Part shown: positions 50,604-57,831 of the stretch, in pieces
Numbering within the stretch: position 1 is the first letter of the stretch
How the letters are laid out: the number at the start of each line of letters is the position of its first letter
Assembly (NCBI GenBank): GCA_964246975.1
Contig: CAXTSL010000003.1
Coordinates: 1-57,831, forward strand
Length of the DNA stretch: 57,831 bases
Direction: 5' to 3'
Source of the DNA: Glacieibacterium sp964246975
GTDB lineage: Bacteria; Pseudomonadota; Alphaproteobacteria; Sphingomonadales; Sphingomonadaceae
The notes under the pieces: model-generated
Told to the model about the DNA's origin: nothing
Database searches by the model: none
Seen by the model: the letters and a program-made list of their open reading frames with translations, nothing else
Program-made: the position numbers and the translations under genes

Positions 50604-51389
50604 ATGATCAGGACCGCCTTGACGTTCGGACTCGCGCTGCTCGCGGCGACGCCCGCACTGGCGCAGCGTGGCAAGGAGCCCGAGGTCGCGACGACCCCCA
50701 AGGCGCTACCCAAGATCGAGGCGATCGTTGTCAAGCCCGCACCGCCGGTGACCCCCGACGATACGCTGCTGCTTGACCTGTCGAACGGTGGGCGTGTTTC
50801 TATCGTCATGCGCCCCGATATGGCCCCGAACCACGTCGCGCGCATCAAGACGCTGGCACGTCAGCACTTCTATGACGGCACGGTTTTTCACCGCGTCATC
50901 GACGGCTTTATGGCACAGGGTGGCGATCCGACCGGCACGGGGCAGGGCGGGTCCAAGCTTCCCGACCTCAAGGCTGAGTTCAACGACCTGCCGCATGTCC
51001 GGGGTGCCATCGCGATGGCGCGCGCTCAGTCGCCCGACAGCGCCAACAGCCAGTTCTACATCGTCCTCGAACCCGTACTGAAGCTCGACCGCACCTACAC
51101 CGTCTGGGGCCGCGTCCAGTCGGGGATGGATTATGTCGACGCCATCGAGAAGGGCGAGCCGCCGGCCAACCCGACCAAGATCGTCCAGGCATCGATCGCC
51201 GCCGACAATCTGCCGCCGCCCGCGCCGAGTTCGCCGATCCCGGGAGCCTCCGCCGCGTCGGTCGCCTCGTCATCGGCCGCCGCGTCGTCGCCCGCCGCGA
51301 TTGGTGCCCTACCGCCGGGCGGCGATGCGTTGGTGCCGAGCACGCGCAAACCCTCCGCGACGACCCGAAAGCCGAGATACCGGCGCTAG
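50604..51389 (+). CDS. Peptidyl-prolyl isomerase, cyclophilin type, periplasmic
   Basis: 261 residues. Signal peptide about 1-20 (ALTFGLALLAATPALA). Cyclophilin core about 55-200: HFYDGTVFHRVIDGFMAQGG holds the active-site Arg, then ANSQFYIVLEP and YTVWGRVQSGMDYVDAI. The last about 60 residues are a low-complexity Ala/Ser/Pro tail. coaD-PPIase-queA order is conserved in alphaproteobacteria. Assists folding in the periplasm. Confidence 0.92.
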   Translation: MIRTALTFGLALLAATPALAQRGKEPEVATTPKALPKIEAIVVKPAPPVTPDDTLLLDLSNGGRVSIVMRPDMAPNHVARIKTLARQHFYDGTVFHRVIDGFMAQGGDPTGTGQGGSKLPDLKAEFNDLPHVRGAIAMARAQSPDSANSQFYIVLEPVLKLDRTYTVWGRVQSGMDYVDAIEKGEPPANPTKIVQASIAADNLPPPAPSSPIPGASAASVASSSAAASSPAAIGALPPGGDALVPSTRKPSATTRKPRYRR

Positions 51390-51391
51390 GC

Positions 51392-52417
51392 GTGCGCGTC
51401 GCCGATTTCGATTTCGATCTGCCGCCCGACCGCATCGCGCTGCGCCCGGCCAGCCCGCGCGACAGCGCGCGGCTGCTCGAGGTCGCGCCGGGCGGACTGA
51501 CCGACCTGGGCGTCATGGATCTGCCGTCACGGCTGCGGCGCGGCGACGTCCTCGTCTTCAACGATACCCGCGTCATCCCCGCGCAGCTGGCGGGCAAGCG
51601 CGGCGCGGCGCGGATCGGCGTGACGCTCCACAAGCGCGTCGACGCATGGCGATGGTGGTGCTTCGTCCGCAACGCGCGGCGGCTGCGGACCGGCGACCGC
51701 ATCGACTTCGGTGCGGGACTGTCGGGGACCGTCGAGGCGAAAGGCGACGACGGCGACGTGCTGTGGCGCTTCGACGCCGAGGGCAGTCTCGACGATGCCC
51801 TCGCCCGCGCGGGCGTCATGCCGTTGCCGCCGTACATCGCGTCGAAGCGCGCCGTCGACGCGCGCGACGCCGAGGATTACCAGACGACTTATGCGGCGGC
51901 CCCGGGAGCGGTCGCGGCCCCGACGGCGGGTCTGCACTTCACGCCGCGTCTGTTCGATGCGTTGGAAGCGGCTGGGATCGCGCGTGAAATCGTGACGCTC
52001 CACGTCGGCGCCGGCACCTTTCTGTCGGTCAAGGCCGACGACACCGACGATCACCGGATGCACGCCGAATGGGGCAGCCTGAGCGTCGCGACCGCCGCGC
52101 GTCTCGCCGCTGCGCGTGCCGCAGGCGGCCGGGTTATTGCCGTCGGTACGACCTCGCTGCGCGTGCTCGAGAGCGCGGCGGCGGTGGGGCCCGGCGCGTG
52201 GACGGGCGATACCTCGATCTTCATCGTGCCGGGCTACAGGTTCCGCGCCATCGACGGACTGCTGACCAATTTCCATCTGCCGAAATCGACGTTGTTTATG
52301 CTGGTCAGCGCATTGATGGGCCTCGACACGATGCGCCGCGCCTATGCCCATGCCGTGCGCGAGGGCTACCGCTTCTACAGCTATGGCGACGCGAGCCTGT
52401 TGCTTCCGGACGCGTGA
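51392..52417 (+). CDS. queA: S-adenosylmethionine:tRNA ribosyltransferase-isomerase
   Basis: 341 residues from a GTG 2 bases after the PPIase stop. FDFDLPPDRIALRPASPRDS, VFNDTRVIPAQLAG, PLPPYI, YQTTYAAAPGAVAAPTAGLH, HVGAGTFLSVKADD and LLTNFHLPKSTLFML are QueA signatures. Adds the cyclopentenediol precursor to queuosine tRNA. tgt, often next in alphaproteobacteria, is not here; the next gene is on the other strand. Confidence 0.97.
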   Translation: MRVADFDFDLPPDRIALRPASPRDSARLLEVAPGGLTDLGVMDLPSRLRRGDVLVFNDTRVIPAQLAGKRGAARIGVTLHKRVDAWRWWCFVRNARRLRTGDRIDFGAGLSGTVEAKGDDGDVLWRFDAEGSLDDALARAGVMPLPPYIASKRAVDARDAEDYQTTYAAAPGAVAAPTAGLHFTPRLFDALEAAGIAREIVTLHVGAGTFLSVKADDTDDHRMHAEWGSLSVATAARLAAARAAGGRVIAVGTTSLRVLESAAAVGPGAWTGDTSIFIVPGYRFRAIDGLLTNFHLPKSTLFMLVSALMGLDTMRRAYAHAVREGYRFYSYGDASLLLPDA

Positions 52418-52427
52418 CGACGGACGC

Positions 52428-52640
52428 CTACGCGTCCGGTTCGAGCAGCCGGTGCAGGTGGACCACGACGTACTTCATCGCGGCGTCGTCGACCGTCCGC
52501 TGGGCATTGGCGCGCCATGCCGTCTCGGCGCTGGCGTGATCGGGATAGATGCCGACGACGTGGAGGTTTTCGGGATCTGCGAAGTCGAGGCCGCGCGGAT
52601 CGCTGACGCGGCCACCGAAGACGAGATGCAGTTTGGACAT
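52428..52640 (-). CDS. DUF4170 family small protein
   Basis: 70 residues. LHLVFGGRVSDPRGLDFADP then VGIYPDHASAETAWRANAQR and VDDAAMKYVVVHLHRLLEP. Matches the short alphaproteobacterial DUF4170 family, function unknown. It lies 9 bases after the carbonic-anhydrase-like gene and may share its transcript. Confidence 0.85.
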   Translation of the reverse strand: MSKLHLVFGGRVSDPRGLDFADPENLHVVGIYPDHASAETAWRANAQRTVDDAAMKYVVVHLHRLLEPDA

Positions 52641-52649
52641 CGCCGCCGC

Positions 52650-53165
52650 CTAGCCGATGGGGCCAAGTGCCGCAACCTCCGCACTCACCAGCGCGACGGT
52701 TTCAGCCATCCACGCCTCGAACTCGGGCCCTTCCCACGCCCGGTGCTCGCCGCGCGTATAAGCCAGTGCATTGCGGTGATAGAACAAGGCGTTGATGCGG
52801 TTGGGGATCCGGCTGTCGACGGTGCGGATGACCTTGGCCGGCGACCCGACGACGATCGAGTTCGGCGGCACGATGGTCCCATCCTTGACATAGGCATGCT
52901 GCCCGACGATCGACCCGGAACCGATCACCGCGCCGCCATAGACCGTGGCGTTGATGCCGATCAGGCAGTCGTCACCGATCGTGCAGCCGTGCAACGTCGC
53001 ATGGTGTGTGATCGAACACCGCGCGCCCACCGTCACCGGGCGGCCCGGATCGGTGTGGATCATGACGAAGTCCTGGATGTTGCTGAACGCCCCGATCTCG
53101 ACATGCGCGGCTTCCGACCGAACCACCACGTTGCACCACACAGAACTGCCCTCGCGCAGCATCAC
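52650..53165 (-). CDS. Gamma-carbonic-anhydrase-like hexapeptide protein, apparent 5' frameshift
   Basis: 171 residues in the intact frame. Left-handed beta-helix repeats (GSSVWCNVVVRSEAAHVEIG, NIQDFVMIHTDPG, CSITHHATLHGCTIGDDCLI) with the family's metal histidines; ends in IVVGSPAKVIR and a helical tail. Further upstream another frame reads TTLLDLDAAASIP from a GTG at 53227 that overlaps the previous stop as GTGA. Adding one C to the CCC near 53190 joins it to SAAIYGRVMLREG. So the gene probably ran 53227-52650 and lost a base, or initiates anew at 53165. Confidence 0.8.
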   Translation of the reverse strand: MMLREGSSVWCNVVVRSEAAHVEIGAFSNIQDFVMIHTDPGRPVTVGARCSITHHATLHGCTIGDDCLIGINATVYGGAVIGSGSIVGQHAYVKDGTIVPPNSIVVGSPAKVIRTVDSRIPNRINALFYHRNALAYTRGEHRAWEGPEFEAWMAETVALVSAEVAALGPIG

Positions 53166-53223
53166 GCGCCCATAAATCGCCGCCGAGGGATGGAGGCGGC
53201 GGCATCGAGATCGAGCAGCGTCG

Positions 53224-53856
53224 TCACACGGCTCCCTTGGCGTTCGACGACTTCATGAACGCCACCAGTGCGTCGAACCCGTTCTTGGCGATATACGCCG
53301 AAAAATCAGCCTCCTGCGTCAGCGACAGGTTGATGCCGGCAATGGTCAGGTTGGCGATCAGGAACTTGCCGCCTGCCGGACGCAGCGTCCAGATCGCATC
53401 GAACTGCCCGCCGCCGCCCTTCACGACGCGCGAGTAGACGTCGATGTCGCCCTTGGTGCCGCGCGGCAGGGTCCGTACCGGCTGCACGTCGGAATCGCGA
53501 TAGTCGTACAGGCGGTCGGTGTAGGCATTGATCGCGAACTCGGGGAGCGCCGCCTGATACGCGGCATATTGCGCCGGGGTGATCTGCGAGCGGTACCGGC
53601 GGATCAGGCGGTTGCCGATGTCGTCGAGCGCGAAATTCTCGCGCAACAGGCTGCGGAACTTGGCGCGCACCTGGTTCTTGGTCAGCGACTTGTCCTTGAG
53701 GATGCCGAACGCCGTCTGCGACAAGTCATCGACAAACTTGCTGGCCGTCGCCGAATCGGCAGCGGTCGCGACTTGCGCCCGAGCCGGCGCGGCAATCGAC
53801 AGAGGTACGGCAGCGACGATAAAGGCGGCGGCGGCGGAGCGGAAAACGGGTCGCAT
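53224..53856 (-). CDS. MlaC-like phospholipid-binding ABC substrate protein
   Basis: 210 residues from ATG 53856 with AAGGAG 7 nt upstream. Signal peptide ends PARA. FVDDLSQTAFGILKDKSLTK, FRSLLRENFALDDIGNRLI and the later DAIWTLRPAGGKFLIANLTI with GINLSLTQEADFSAYI follow the MlaC/Ttg2D pattern. It shuttles phospholipids across the periplasm to keep outer-membrane asymmetry. Its stop overlaps the probable original start of the carbonic-anhydrase-like gene. mlaFED are not in the window. Confidence 0.92.
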   Translation of the reverse strand: MRPVFRSAAAAFIVAAVPLSIAAPARAQVATAADSATASKFVDDLSQTAFGILKDKSLTKNQVRAKFRSLLRENFALDDIGNRLIRRYRSQITPAQYAAYQAALPEFAINAYTDRLYDYRDSDVQPVRTLPRGTKGDIDVYSRVVKGGGGQFDAIWTLRPAGGKFLIANLTIAGINLSLTQEADFSAYIAKNGFDALVAFMKSSNAKGAV

Positions 53857-53974
53857 CTGAAACTCCTTGAACCTGGCACGGCGATGCCGCCAGTTCCCTG
53901 CGCGGGACATGGCGGCATTATCCATTAGCGATTGAACCGGACTTGAACCGGCCGCGCTCTTTTTTCGGGCTTAC

Positions 53975-54481
53975 CTAACCGAGGCGCTCGCGGACATCGC
54001 CGAGCAGGCGACGCTCGGCCTCGGTTTCGGGAAACAGCGCCCCGAGCAACGCCCCCGCCGCGACGCCGATCAGGATCGCGACGAGCGGGTTATCGGCGAT
54101 GCCGCTGCCCGCCGCGTGCCGCCCTATGGCGAAACGCTCGGCCGTGCCGCTGGCCTTGGCGTTCGACGAATAATCGTCGTCATAGTCGCTGTACGCCTCG
54201 TAGCCGTCGCCGAGTTCGACGCGCGCCTTGCTCAGCTTGCGCCCGCCGAGCAGTGCGACGCCGACCGCCAGCCCGCCGCCGGCGACGAGCACGGGGTGTG
54301 CCTTGAGCAGCCGCAGCCCTTCGTTGAGCAGGTCGACGCCGCCCGCCTGGACCGACGCCGCCGCGTCGCCGACGATCCGGCGCGGGCTTAGCCGGTCCTG
54401 CAACTCGTCGATCGTCGCGGCAATGCGCTCGCGCGTGTCCTCGGCCTCGCCCGCGTAGGTTGCCGCTTCGTCGCCGCTCAT
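53975..54481 (-). CDS. DUF3618 family membrane-associated protein
   Basis: 168 residues. TRERIAATIDELQDRLSPRR is the DUF3618 helix. Then LLKAHPVLVAGGGLAVGVALLG, an acidic Tyr/Asp-rich linker (YEAYSDYDDDYSS) and a C-terminal membrane helix (LVAILIGVAAGALLGALFP). Last of three genes running 55361 to 53975; ATG at 54481 with AAGGGG upstream. This resembles the yqjD-yqjE-yqjK type cluster. Function unknown, perhaps envelope stress. Confidence 0.85.
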   Translation of the reverse strand: MSGDEAATYAGEAEDTRERIAATIDELQDRLSPRRIVGDAAASVQAGGVDLLNEGLRLLKAHPVLVAGGGLAVGVALLGGRKLSKARVELGDGYEAYSDYDDDYSSNAKASGTAERFAIGRHAAGSGIADNPLVAILIGVAAGALLGALFPETEAERRLLGDVRERLG

Positions 54482-54483
54482 CG

Positions 54484-54876
54484 TCAATTCCCCTTCAGCG
54501 TTTCGGCGTCGCGGCGCAGCGACGCGACGGTCCTGTCGGGCGCGAGGCTCGACACCTTCAACTTGCTCGTCCCGACAGCAATCAGGATACCGCCGACCAC
54601 CGCGACGGCAACCGCGACGATGAACGCCGCCAGCCCCGCGCTGCCGACGACGGGGGTCAACCAGCCGACGAACGCCCCGACGAGGGTGAACAGCGCCACG
54701 AGCATCAGCATGCCGCCGAACGCAATCGCGCCCGCGCCGCCCGCCATGGCGCCGAGGTTACCCTTGAACTCCGACGCCGCGAGCCGCAGCTCGGTGCGGA
54801 ACAGGTGCCCGACATCCTCGATCAGCTGCCGCAACAGGTCGCCGATCGAATTGCCCGTTTCGGGATTGGTCGCCAT
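54484..54876 (-). CDS. Holin-like superfamily III / YqjE-type membrane protein
   Basis: 130 residues. SIGDLLRQLIEDVGHLFRTE is an amphipathic helix, then two membrane helices (AIAFGGMLMLVALFTLVGAF and AAFIVAVAVAVVGGILIAVG) and a basic tail. This is the pattern of the phage-holin-family/DUF1469 proteins, which in chromosomes like this are not phage genes. Middle gene of the cluster; stop 2 bases before the DUF3618 ATG. Confidence 0.85.
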   Translation of the reverse strand: MATNPETGNSIGDLLRQLIEDVGHLFRTELRLAASEFKGNLGAMAGGAGAIAFGGMLMLVALFTLVGAFVGWLTPVVGSAGLAAFIVAVAVAVVGGILIAVGTSKLKVSSLAPDRTVASLRRDAETLKGN

Positions 54877-54902
54877 CACAAAACCTTTCAGCCAGCGCCG
54901 GA

Positions 54903-55361
54903 TCAACGGCCCGCGCGGCTTGCGCTGCCCGCCTTGAAGATGCGCGACACTGCGAAGCCGACCGCCACCGCGACACCGACCGCGACGCCGGGCGAGCGCC
55001 GGATCAGTGCCTGGCCGTCGGCCAGCAGGTCCTCGACCGACTTGTCCTTGACGCTGTTGGCCCAGCCCTCGAGGGCATCGGCGGCCTGCGTCGCGATCCC
55101 GCCGACCGGGCCGAAGGCACCGTCCTGCAGCCGCTCGGCGATCTCGCGCGCCGCGTGAACGACACCGTCGAGCGTCTGCGTCACCTGCGTCTTGCCGGTG
55201 TCGGCAAAGCCCCGCAGCCGGTCGGTGGCCTGATCGCGCAACGTGCCCGCCGGATCGTCGAACAGGCTGGCGAAGCCGCTCGACTTCGGCGCGGGTTCGT
55301 CGAACGAGCCCGTTGTGTCGCGCGCGGCGTGCTGGAGCGTCGTGTCCCAACTATCGGTCAT
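54903..55361 (-). CDS. YqjD/ElaB-like helical protein with C-terminal membrane anchor
   Basis: 152 residues. Long amphipathic helices (FADTGKTQVTQTLDGVVHAA, REIAERLQD) and a C-terminal anchor after RRSPGV (AVGVAVAVGFAVSRIF). The layout matches tail-anchored YqjD/ElaB proteins, some of which bind ribosomes in stationary phase in E. coli; similarity is structural, so function is uncertain. First gene of the three-gene unit, divergent from eno. Confidence 0.75.
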   Translation of the reverse strand: MTDSWDTTLQHAARDTTGSFDEPAPKSSGFASLFDDPAGTLRDQATDRLRGFADTGKTQVTQTLDGVVHAAREIAERLQDGAFGPVGGIATQAADALEGWANSVKDKSVEDLLADGQALIRRSPGVAVGVAVAVGFAVSRIFKAGSASRAGR

Positions 55362-55530
55362 GTCTTGGCTTCCCTGTCATCGTGGCGTGTTGCCGGTGGT
55401 CCTTGCGCAGCCTGAACGTGATTGGTCGCGCCGCGTTCCGCCTCTCCCTTTCGTTGCCGGGATTCGTTTTGGTGTTTAGAAGCGCCGCCTGCAAGTGATG
55501 CCGTAACGCACCCGAAAGGTTTTGAGCCGC

Positions 55531-56805
55531 ATGACCGCCATCGTCGACATCCACGCCCGCCAGATCCTCGACAGCCGCGGCAACCCGACCGTCGAGGTCG
55601 ACGTGCTGCTCGAGGATGGCAGCTTCGGGCGCGCGGGGGTGCCGTCGGGGGCGTCGACCGGCGCGCACGAGGCGGTCGAGCTGCGCGACGGCGATGCGGC
55701 GCGCTACGGCGGCAAAGGCGTCCTCAAGGCCATCGCGGCGGTCAACGGCGAGATCTTCGACGCGCTCAGCGGCATCGACGCCGATGAGCAAGGCGACCTC
55801 GACCGCGCCATGATCGAGCTGGACGGGACGCCCAACAAGTCGCGGCTGGGGGCCAACGCGATCCTCGGGGTCAGCCTCGCGGCGGCGAAAGCGGCCGCCG
55901 AGGCGCGGGGCCTGCCGCTCCACCGCTATGTCGGCGGCGTCTCGGCGCATGTCCTGCCGGTGCCGATGATGAATATCATCAACGGTGGCGCGCACGCCGA
56001 CAACCCGATCGATTTCCAGGAATTCATGGTGATGCCCGTCGGCGCGCCGACACTCGCGGAAGCCGTGCGCTGGGGGTCGGAGATTTTCCACACGCTCAGG
56101 AAAGAGCTGAGTGCGGCGGGCCAGTCGACGGCGGTCGGCGACGAGGGAGGCTTCGCGCCGAACCTGCAAGGCACCACTGCCGCGCTCGACTTCATCATGC
56201 GCGCCGTCGAGAAGGCGGGGTTCAAACCCGGCGACGACGTCATGCTGGCGCTCGATCCTGCCGCAAGCGAGTTCTTCAAGGGCGGACGTTACGAGCTGAC
56301 CAGCGAGGGCAAGTCGCTGACCCCGCACGAGATGGTCGACTATTACGCCGATCTCTGCGCGCGCTACCCGATCCTGTCGATCGAGGACGGCATGGCCGAG
56401 GACGATTTCGAGGGCTGGAAGGCGATCACCGAGCGGCTCGGCGCGACGCACCAGTTGGTCGGCGACGATCTGTTCGTGACCAACCCGGCACGGCTGAAGG
56501 ACGGCATTGCGCGCGGCCTCGCCAATTCGCTGCTCGTCAAGGTCAACCAGATCGGCACGCTGACCGAGACTTTGCAGGCCGTCGAGATGGCCCACCGGGC
56601 GCGCTACACCAGCGTCATGTCGCACCGCAGCGGCGAAACCGAGGACTCGACGATCGCCGATCTGGCGGTCGCGACCAATTGCGGGCAGATCAAGACGGGC
56701 AGCCTCGCGCGCTCCGACCGGCTGGCGAAATACAACCAGCTGATCCGCATCGAGGAGGAGCTGGGCGATGCCGCAGTGTATGCGGGGCGCGCGGTGCTGC
56801 GGTAG
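55531..56805 (+). CDS. eno: Enolase
   Basis: 424 residues from ATG 55531; a TTG three codons earlier is unlikely. ARQILDSRGNPTVEVDVLLE, GAIVSLAA-like segment GANAILGVSLAAAKAAA, PVPMMNIINGGAHADN, DEGGFAPNL, LSIEDGMAEDDFEGW, KVNQIGTLTETL and SHRSGETEDSTIADLAV cover all catalytic sites. Glycolytic 2-phosphoglycerate dehydration. Followed by ftsB and pdhA, the usual alphaproteobacterial order. Confidence 0.98.
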   Translation: MTAIVDIHARQILDSRGNPTVEVDVLLEDGSFGRAGVPSGASTGAHEAVELRDGDAARYGGKGVLKAIAAVNGEIFDALSGIDADEQGDLDRAMIELDGTPNKSRLGANAILGVSLAAAKAAAEARGLPLHRYVGGVSAHVLPVPMMNIINGGAHADNPIDFQEFMVMPVGAPTLAEAVRWGSEIFHTLRKELSAAGQSTAVGDEGGFAPNLQGTTAALDFIMRAVEKAGFKPGDDVMLALDPAASEFFKGGRYELTSEGKSLTPHEMVDYYADLCARYPILSIEDGMAEDDFEGWKAITERLGATHQLVGDDLFVTNPARLKDGIARGLANSLLVKVNQIGTLTETLQAVEMAHRARYTSVMSHRSGETEDSTIADLAVATNCGQIKTGSLARSDRLAKYNQLIRIEEELGDAAVYAGRAVLR

Positions 56806-56869
56806 GGGGGGCGTGCGCGACGTCCTCGGCTTCCTTCCCGCGCGACCATGCTCGCCTCCCACGTCCCAC

Positions 56870-56964
56870 CGTCATGCTGGCGAACGCCGGCAGCCACCGT
56901 CGCGCGCGCGGACGATACGTCTGCCTGCCGCGCGATGGATGCCGGCGTTCCGCCAGCAGCACGG
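56870..56964. repeat. Degenerate palindromic element (copy C)
   Basis: Left arm 56871-56892 is GTCATGCTGGCGAACGCCGG and two more bases; right arm 56940-56958 reads TGCCGGCGTTCCGCCAGCA, the complement with one inserted base. About 47 bases lie between. It is in the 236-base gap between eno and ftsB. The GTCAT end and layout recall copies A and B but the sequence has drifted. Confidence 0.65.
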
Positions 56965-57041
56965 GAAGAAATAAGGAAATTCCCGATCCGGCCAACTTAT
57001 TCGCTTGAATCCGCAGACATCGCGTGATTCAGTCGCCCGCG

Positions 57042-57362
57042 ATGACCAGCCGCGAAACTCTGATCGACCTGCTCCGGCGCGCGGCAATACCGGCGGCGTG
57101 CCTCGCCTTCATCGCCTATTTCGGCTTTCATGCGATGGCGGGCAACAGCGGCCTGCTGGCGTGGCGCGAATACCGCGCCGAGCACGCGGTGCTGACGGCG
57201 CAGGCCGAAAAGGTCGCGGCGCAGCGGACCGCGCTCGAACGCCAGAATGCGCTGCTCGACCCGCGCCACGTCGATCCCGACCTTGCCGACGAGCTGGTCC
57301 GCGAGAATCTCGGCGTCGTGCGCCCCGACGAGGTCGTCGTCGACCTGCCGCCTGCGCGATGA
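57042..57362 (+). CDS. ftsB: FtsB/DivIC septum formation protein
   Basis: 106 residues from ATG 57042 (a GTG 18 bases upstream is possible). Short cytoplasmic tail, one membrane helix (AAIPAACLAFIAYFGFHAMA), GLLAWREY and a coiled coil (LTAQAEKVAAQRTALERQNA), then DPDLADELVRENLGVVRPDE. Cell-division protein that bridges FtsL and FtsQ. Position between eno and pdhA is the usual one. Confidence 0.9.
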   Translation: MTSRETLIDLLRRAAIPAACLAFIAYFGFHAMAGNSGLLAWREYRAEHAVLTAQAEKVAAQRTALERQNALLDPRHVDPDLADELVRENLGVVRPDEVVVDLPPAR

Positions 57363-57447
57363 AGCGCGCAAGCCGACGAATGCAGGGTTGAACCACCGGG
57401 CGTCCCGCTCGTATAGCAGCGGCATCACGAACCGGAAGGCGCGATCC

Positions 57448-57831
57448 TTGGCCAAGACTTCCCGCGCCGCGAATCCGCCGTCCCCGCTGCGCGATCGCCC
57501 GCCTGAACCGCAGCGGCACGTCGCGACCGGTGCCGAGCTGCTCGGCCTGTACCGCGAGATGCTGCTCATCCGCCGCTTCGAGGAGCGCGCCGGGCAGATG
57601 TACGGCATGGGGCTGATCGGCGGCTTCTGCCACCTCTACATCGGCCAGGAGGCGGTCGTCACCGGCATGCAGGCGGCGCTCAAGCCCACCGACAGCGTCA
57701 TCACCGGCTACCGCGACCACGGCCACATGCTCGCCGCCGGGATCGACCCCAAGATCGTCATGGCCGAACTGACCGGCCGTGCGGCGGGGATTAGCAAGGG
57801 CAAGGGCGGCTCGATGCACATGTTCTCGGTC
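57448..57831 (+). CDS. pdhA: Pyruvate dehydrogenase E1 alpha subunit (partial, 3' end missing)
   Basis: 128 codons to the window edge, from a TTG at 57448 with GGAAGG upstream; the next ATG would lose conserved sequence. LLGLYREMLLIRRFEERAGQ, YGMGLIGGFCHLYIGQEAVV, TGYRDHGHMLAAG and GKGGSMHMFSV are the E1-alpha opening of the thiamine-diphosphate domain. Converts pyruvate to acetyl-dihydrolipoamide together with E1 beta, which should follow. Confidence 0.95.
   Translation, partial: MAKTSRAANPPSPLRDRPPEPQRHVATGAELLGLYREMLLIRRFEERAGQMYGMGLIGGFCHLYIGQEAVVTGMQAALKPTDSVITGYRDHGHMLAAGIDPKIVMAELTGRAAGISKGKGGSMHMFSV

Noticed and set aside
54484..54876. Phage holin, hence a prophage
   Set aside because: No other phage genes are near. 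The protein fits the chromosomal YqjE-type branch of the family and sits in a YqjD-like cluster.

Overview
The window is GC-rich, densely coded DNA from an alphaproteobacterium, most likely a member of the Sphingomonadales. The reasons are five exported proteins with a PEP-CTERM tail of the PEPxxWALMIxGFGL type, and alphaproteobacterial marker genes (GapR/DUF2312, DUF2794, DUF1244, DUF4170, the coaD-PPIase-queA string). It is a chromosomal segment: purL, purF, hisI, pyk, eno, ispA, coaD, queA, pdhA and a tRNA-Thr are all present. There is no phage, IS element or CRISPR array.

Layout. 1-6.75 kb: the start of an odd reading frame that fuses an exported N-terminus to the middle of an Mrp/NuoL-type antiporter subunit, then oligopeptidase B, a quinone oxidoreductase, and purL with a two-gene HEPN unit directly upstream. 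6.5-12.8 kb: a tandem duplication of about 3.13 kb. Each unit holds (remains of) the small HEPN-partner gene, a PEP-CTERM protein gene and a divergent membrane-anchored OmpR/CadC-type regulator with a TPR-like C-terminal region. Both divergent promoters carry three direct repeats spaced exactly 11 bp, although the repeat sequence differs between units. The second regulator has an in-frame TGA inside its DNA-binding domain. 12.9-18.3 kb: NTF2-like protein, SDR, purF, hisI and two more PEP-CTERM genes. 18.5-22.9 kb: MBL hydrolase, acyl-CoA ligase and GST with overlapping ends, then a DUF2157-like membrane protein cut by an amber codon. 23-31 kb: DUF2794, serine acetyltransferase, PRC-barrel protein, aminopeptidase P, glutathione peroxidase, tRNA-Thr, and a putA carrying a palindromic repeat element inside its reading frame.

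31-44 kb: MFS transporter, a 1034-residue ExeM/NucH-like RTX nuclease, the fifth PEP-CTERM protein, an RND efflux pair, topoisomerase IB, an AT-rich foreign-looking gene, and pyruvate kinase. 44-48 kb: DUF1244, a GST-coxS-coxM unit lacking the molybdenum subunit, GapR and a DUF3089 protein. 48-53 kb: glyoxalase II-like hydrolase, xseB-ispA-coaD, PPIase, queA, DUF4170, and a gamma-carbonic-anhydrase-like gene with an apparent one-base frameshift behind an MlaC-like gene. 54-57.8 kb: a three-gene membrane/stress cluster (DUF3618, holin-like, YqjD-like), eno, ftsB and the start of pdhA.

The best candidate for an undescribed system is the duplicated regulator/PEP-CTERM module with its 11-bp repeats. 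Second is the palindromic element family (two clear members and one degenerate, one of them translated inside putA). Four places look like single-base lesions (11053, 22894, 23351, about 53190) and should be checked against reads before biological meaning is assigned. Functions are inferred by reading the translations and recalling family signatures; no database search was run.
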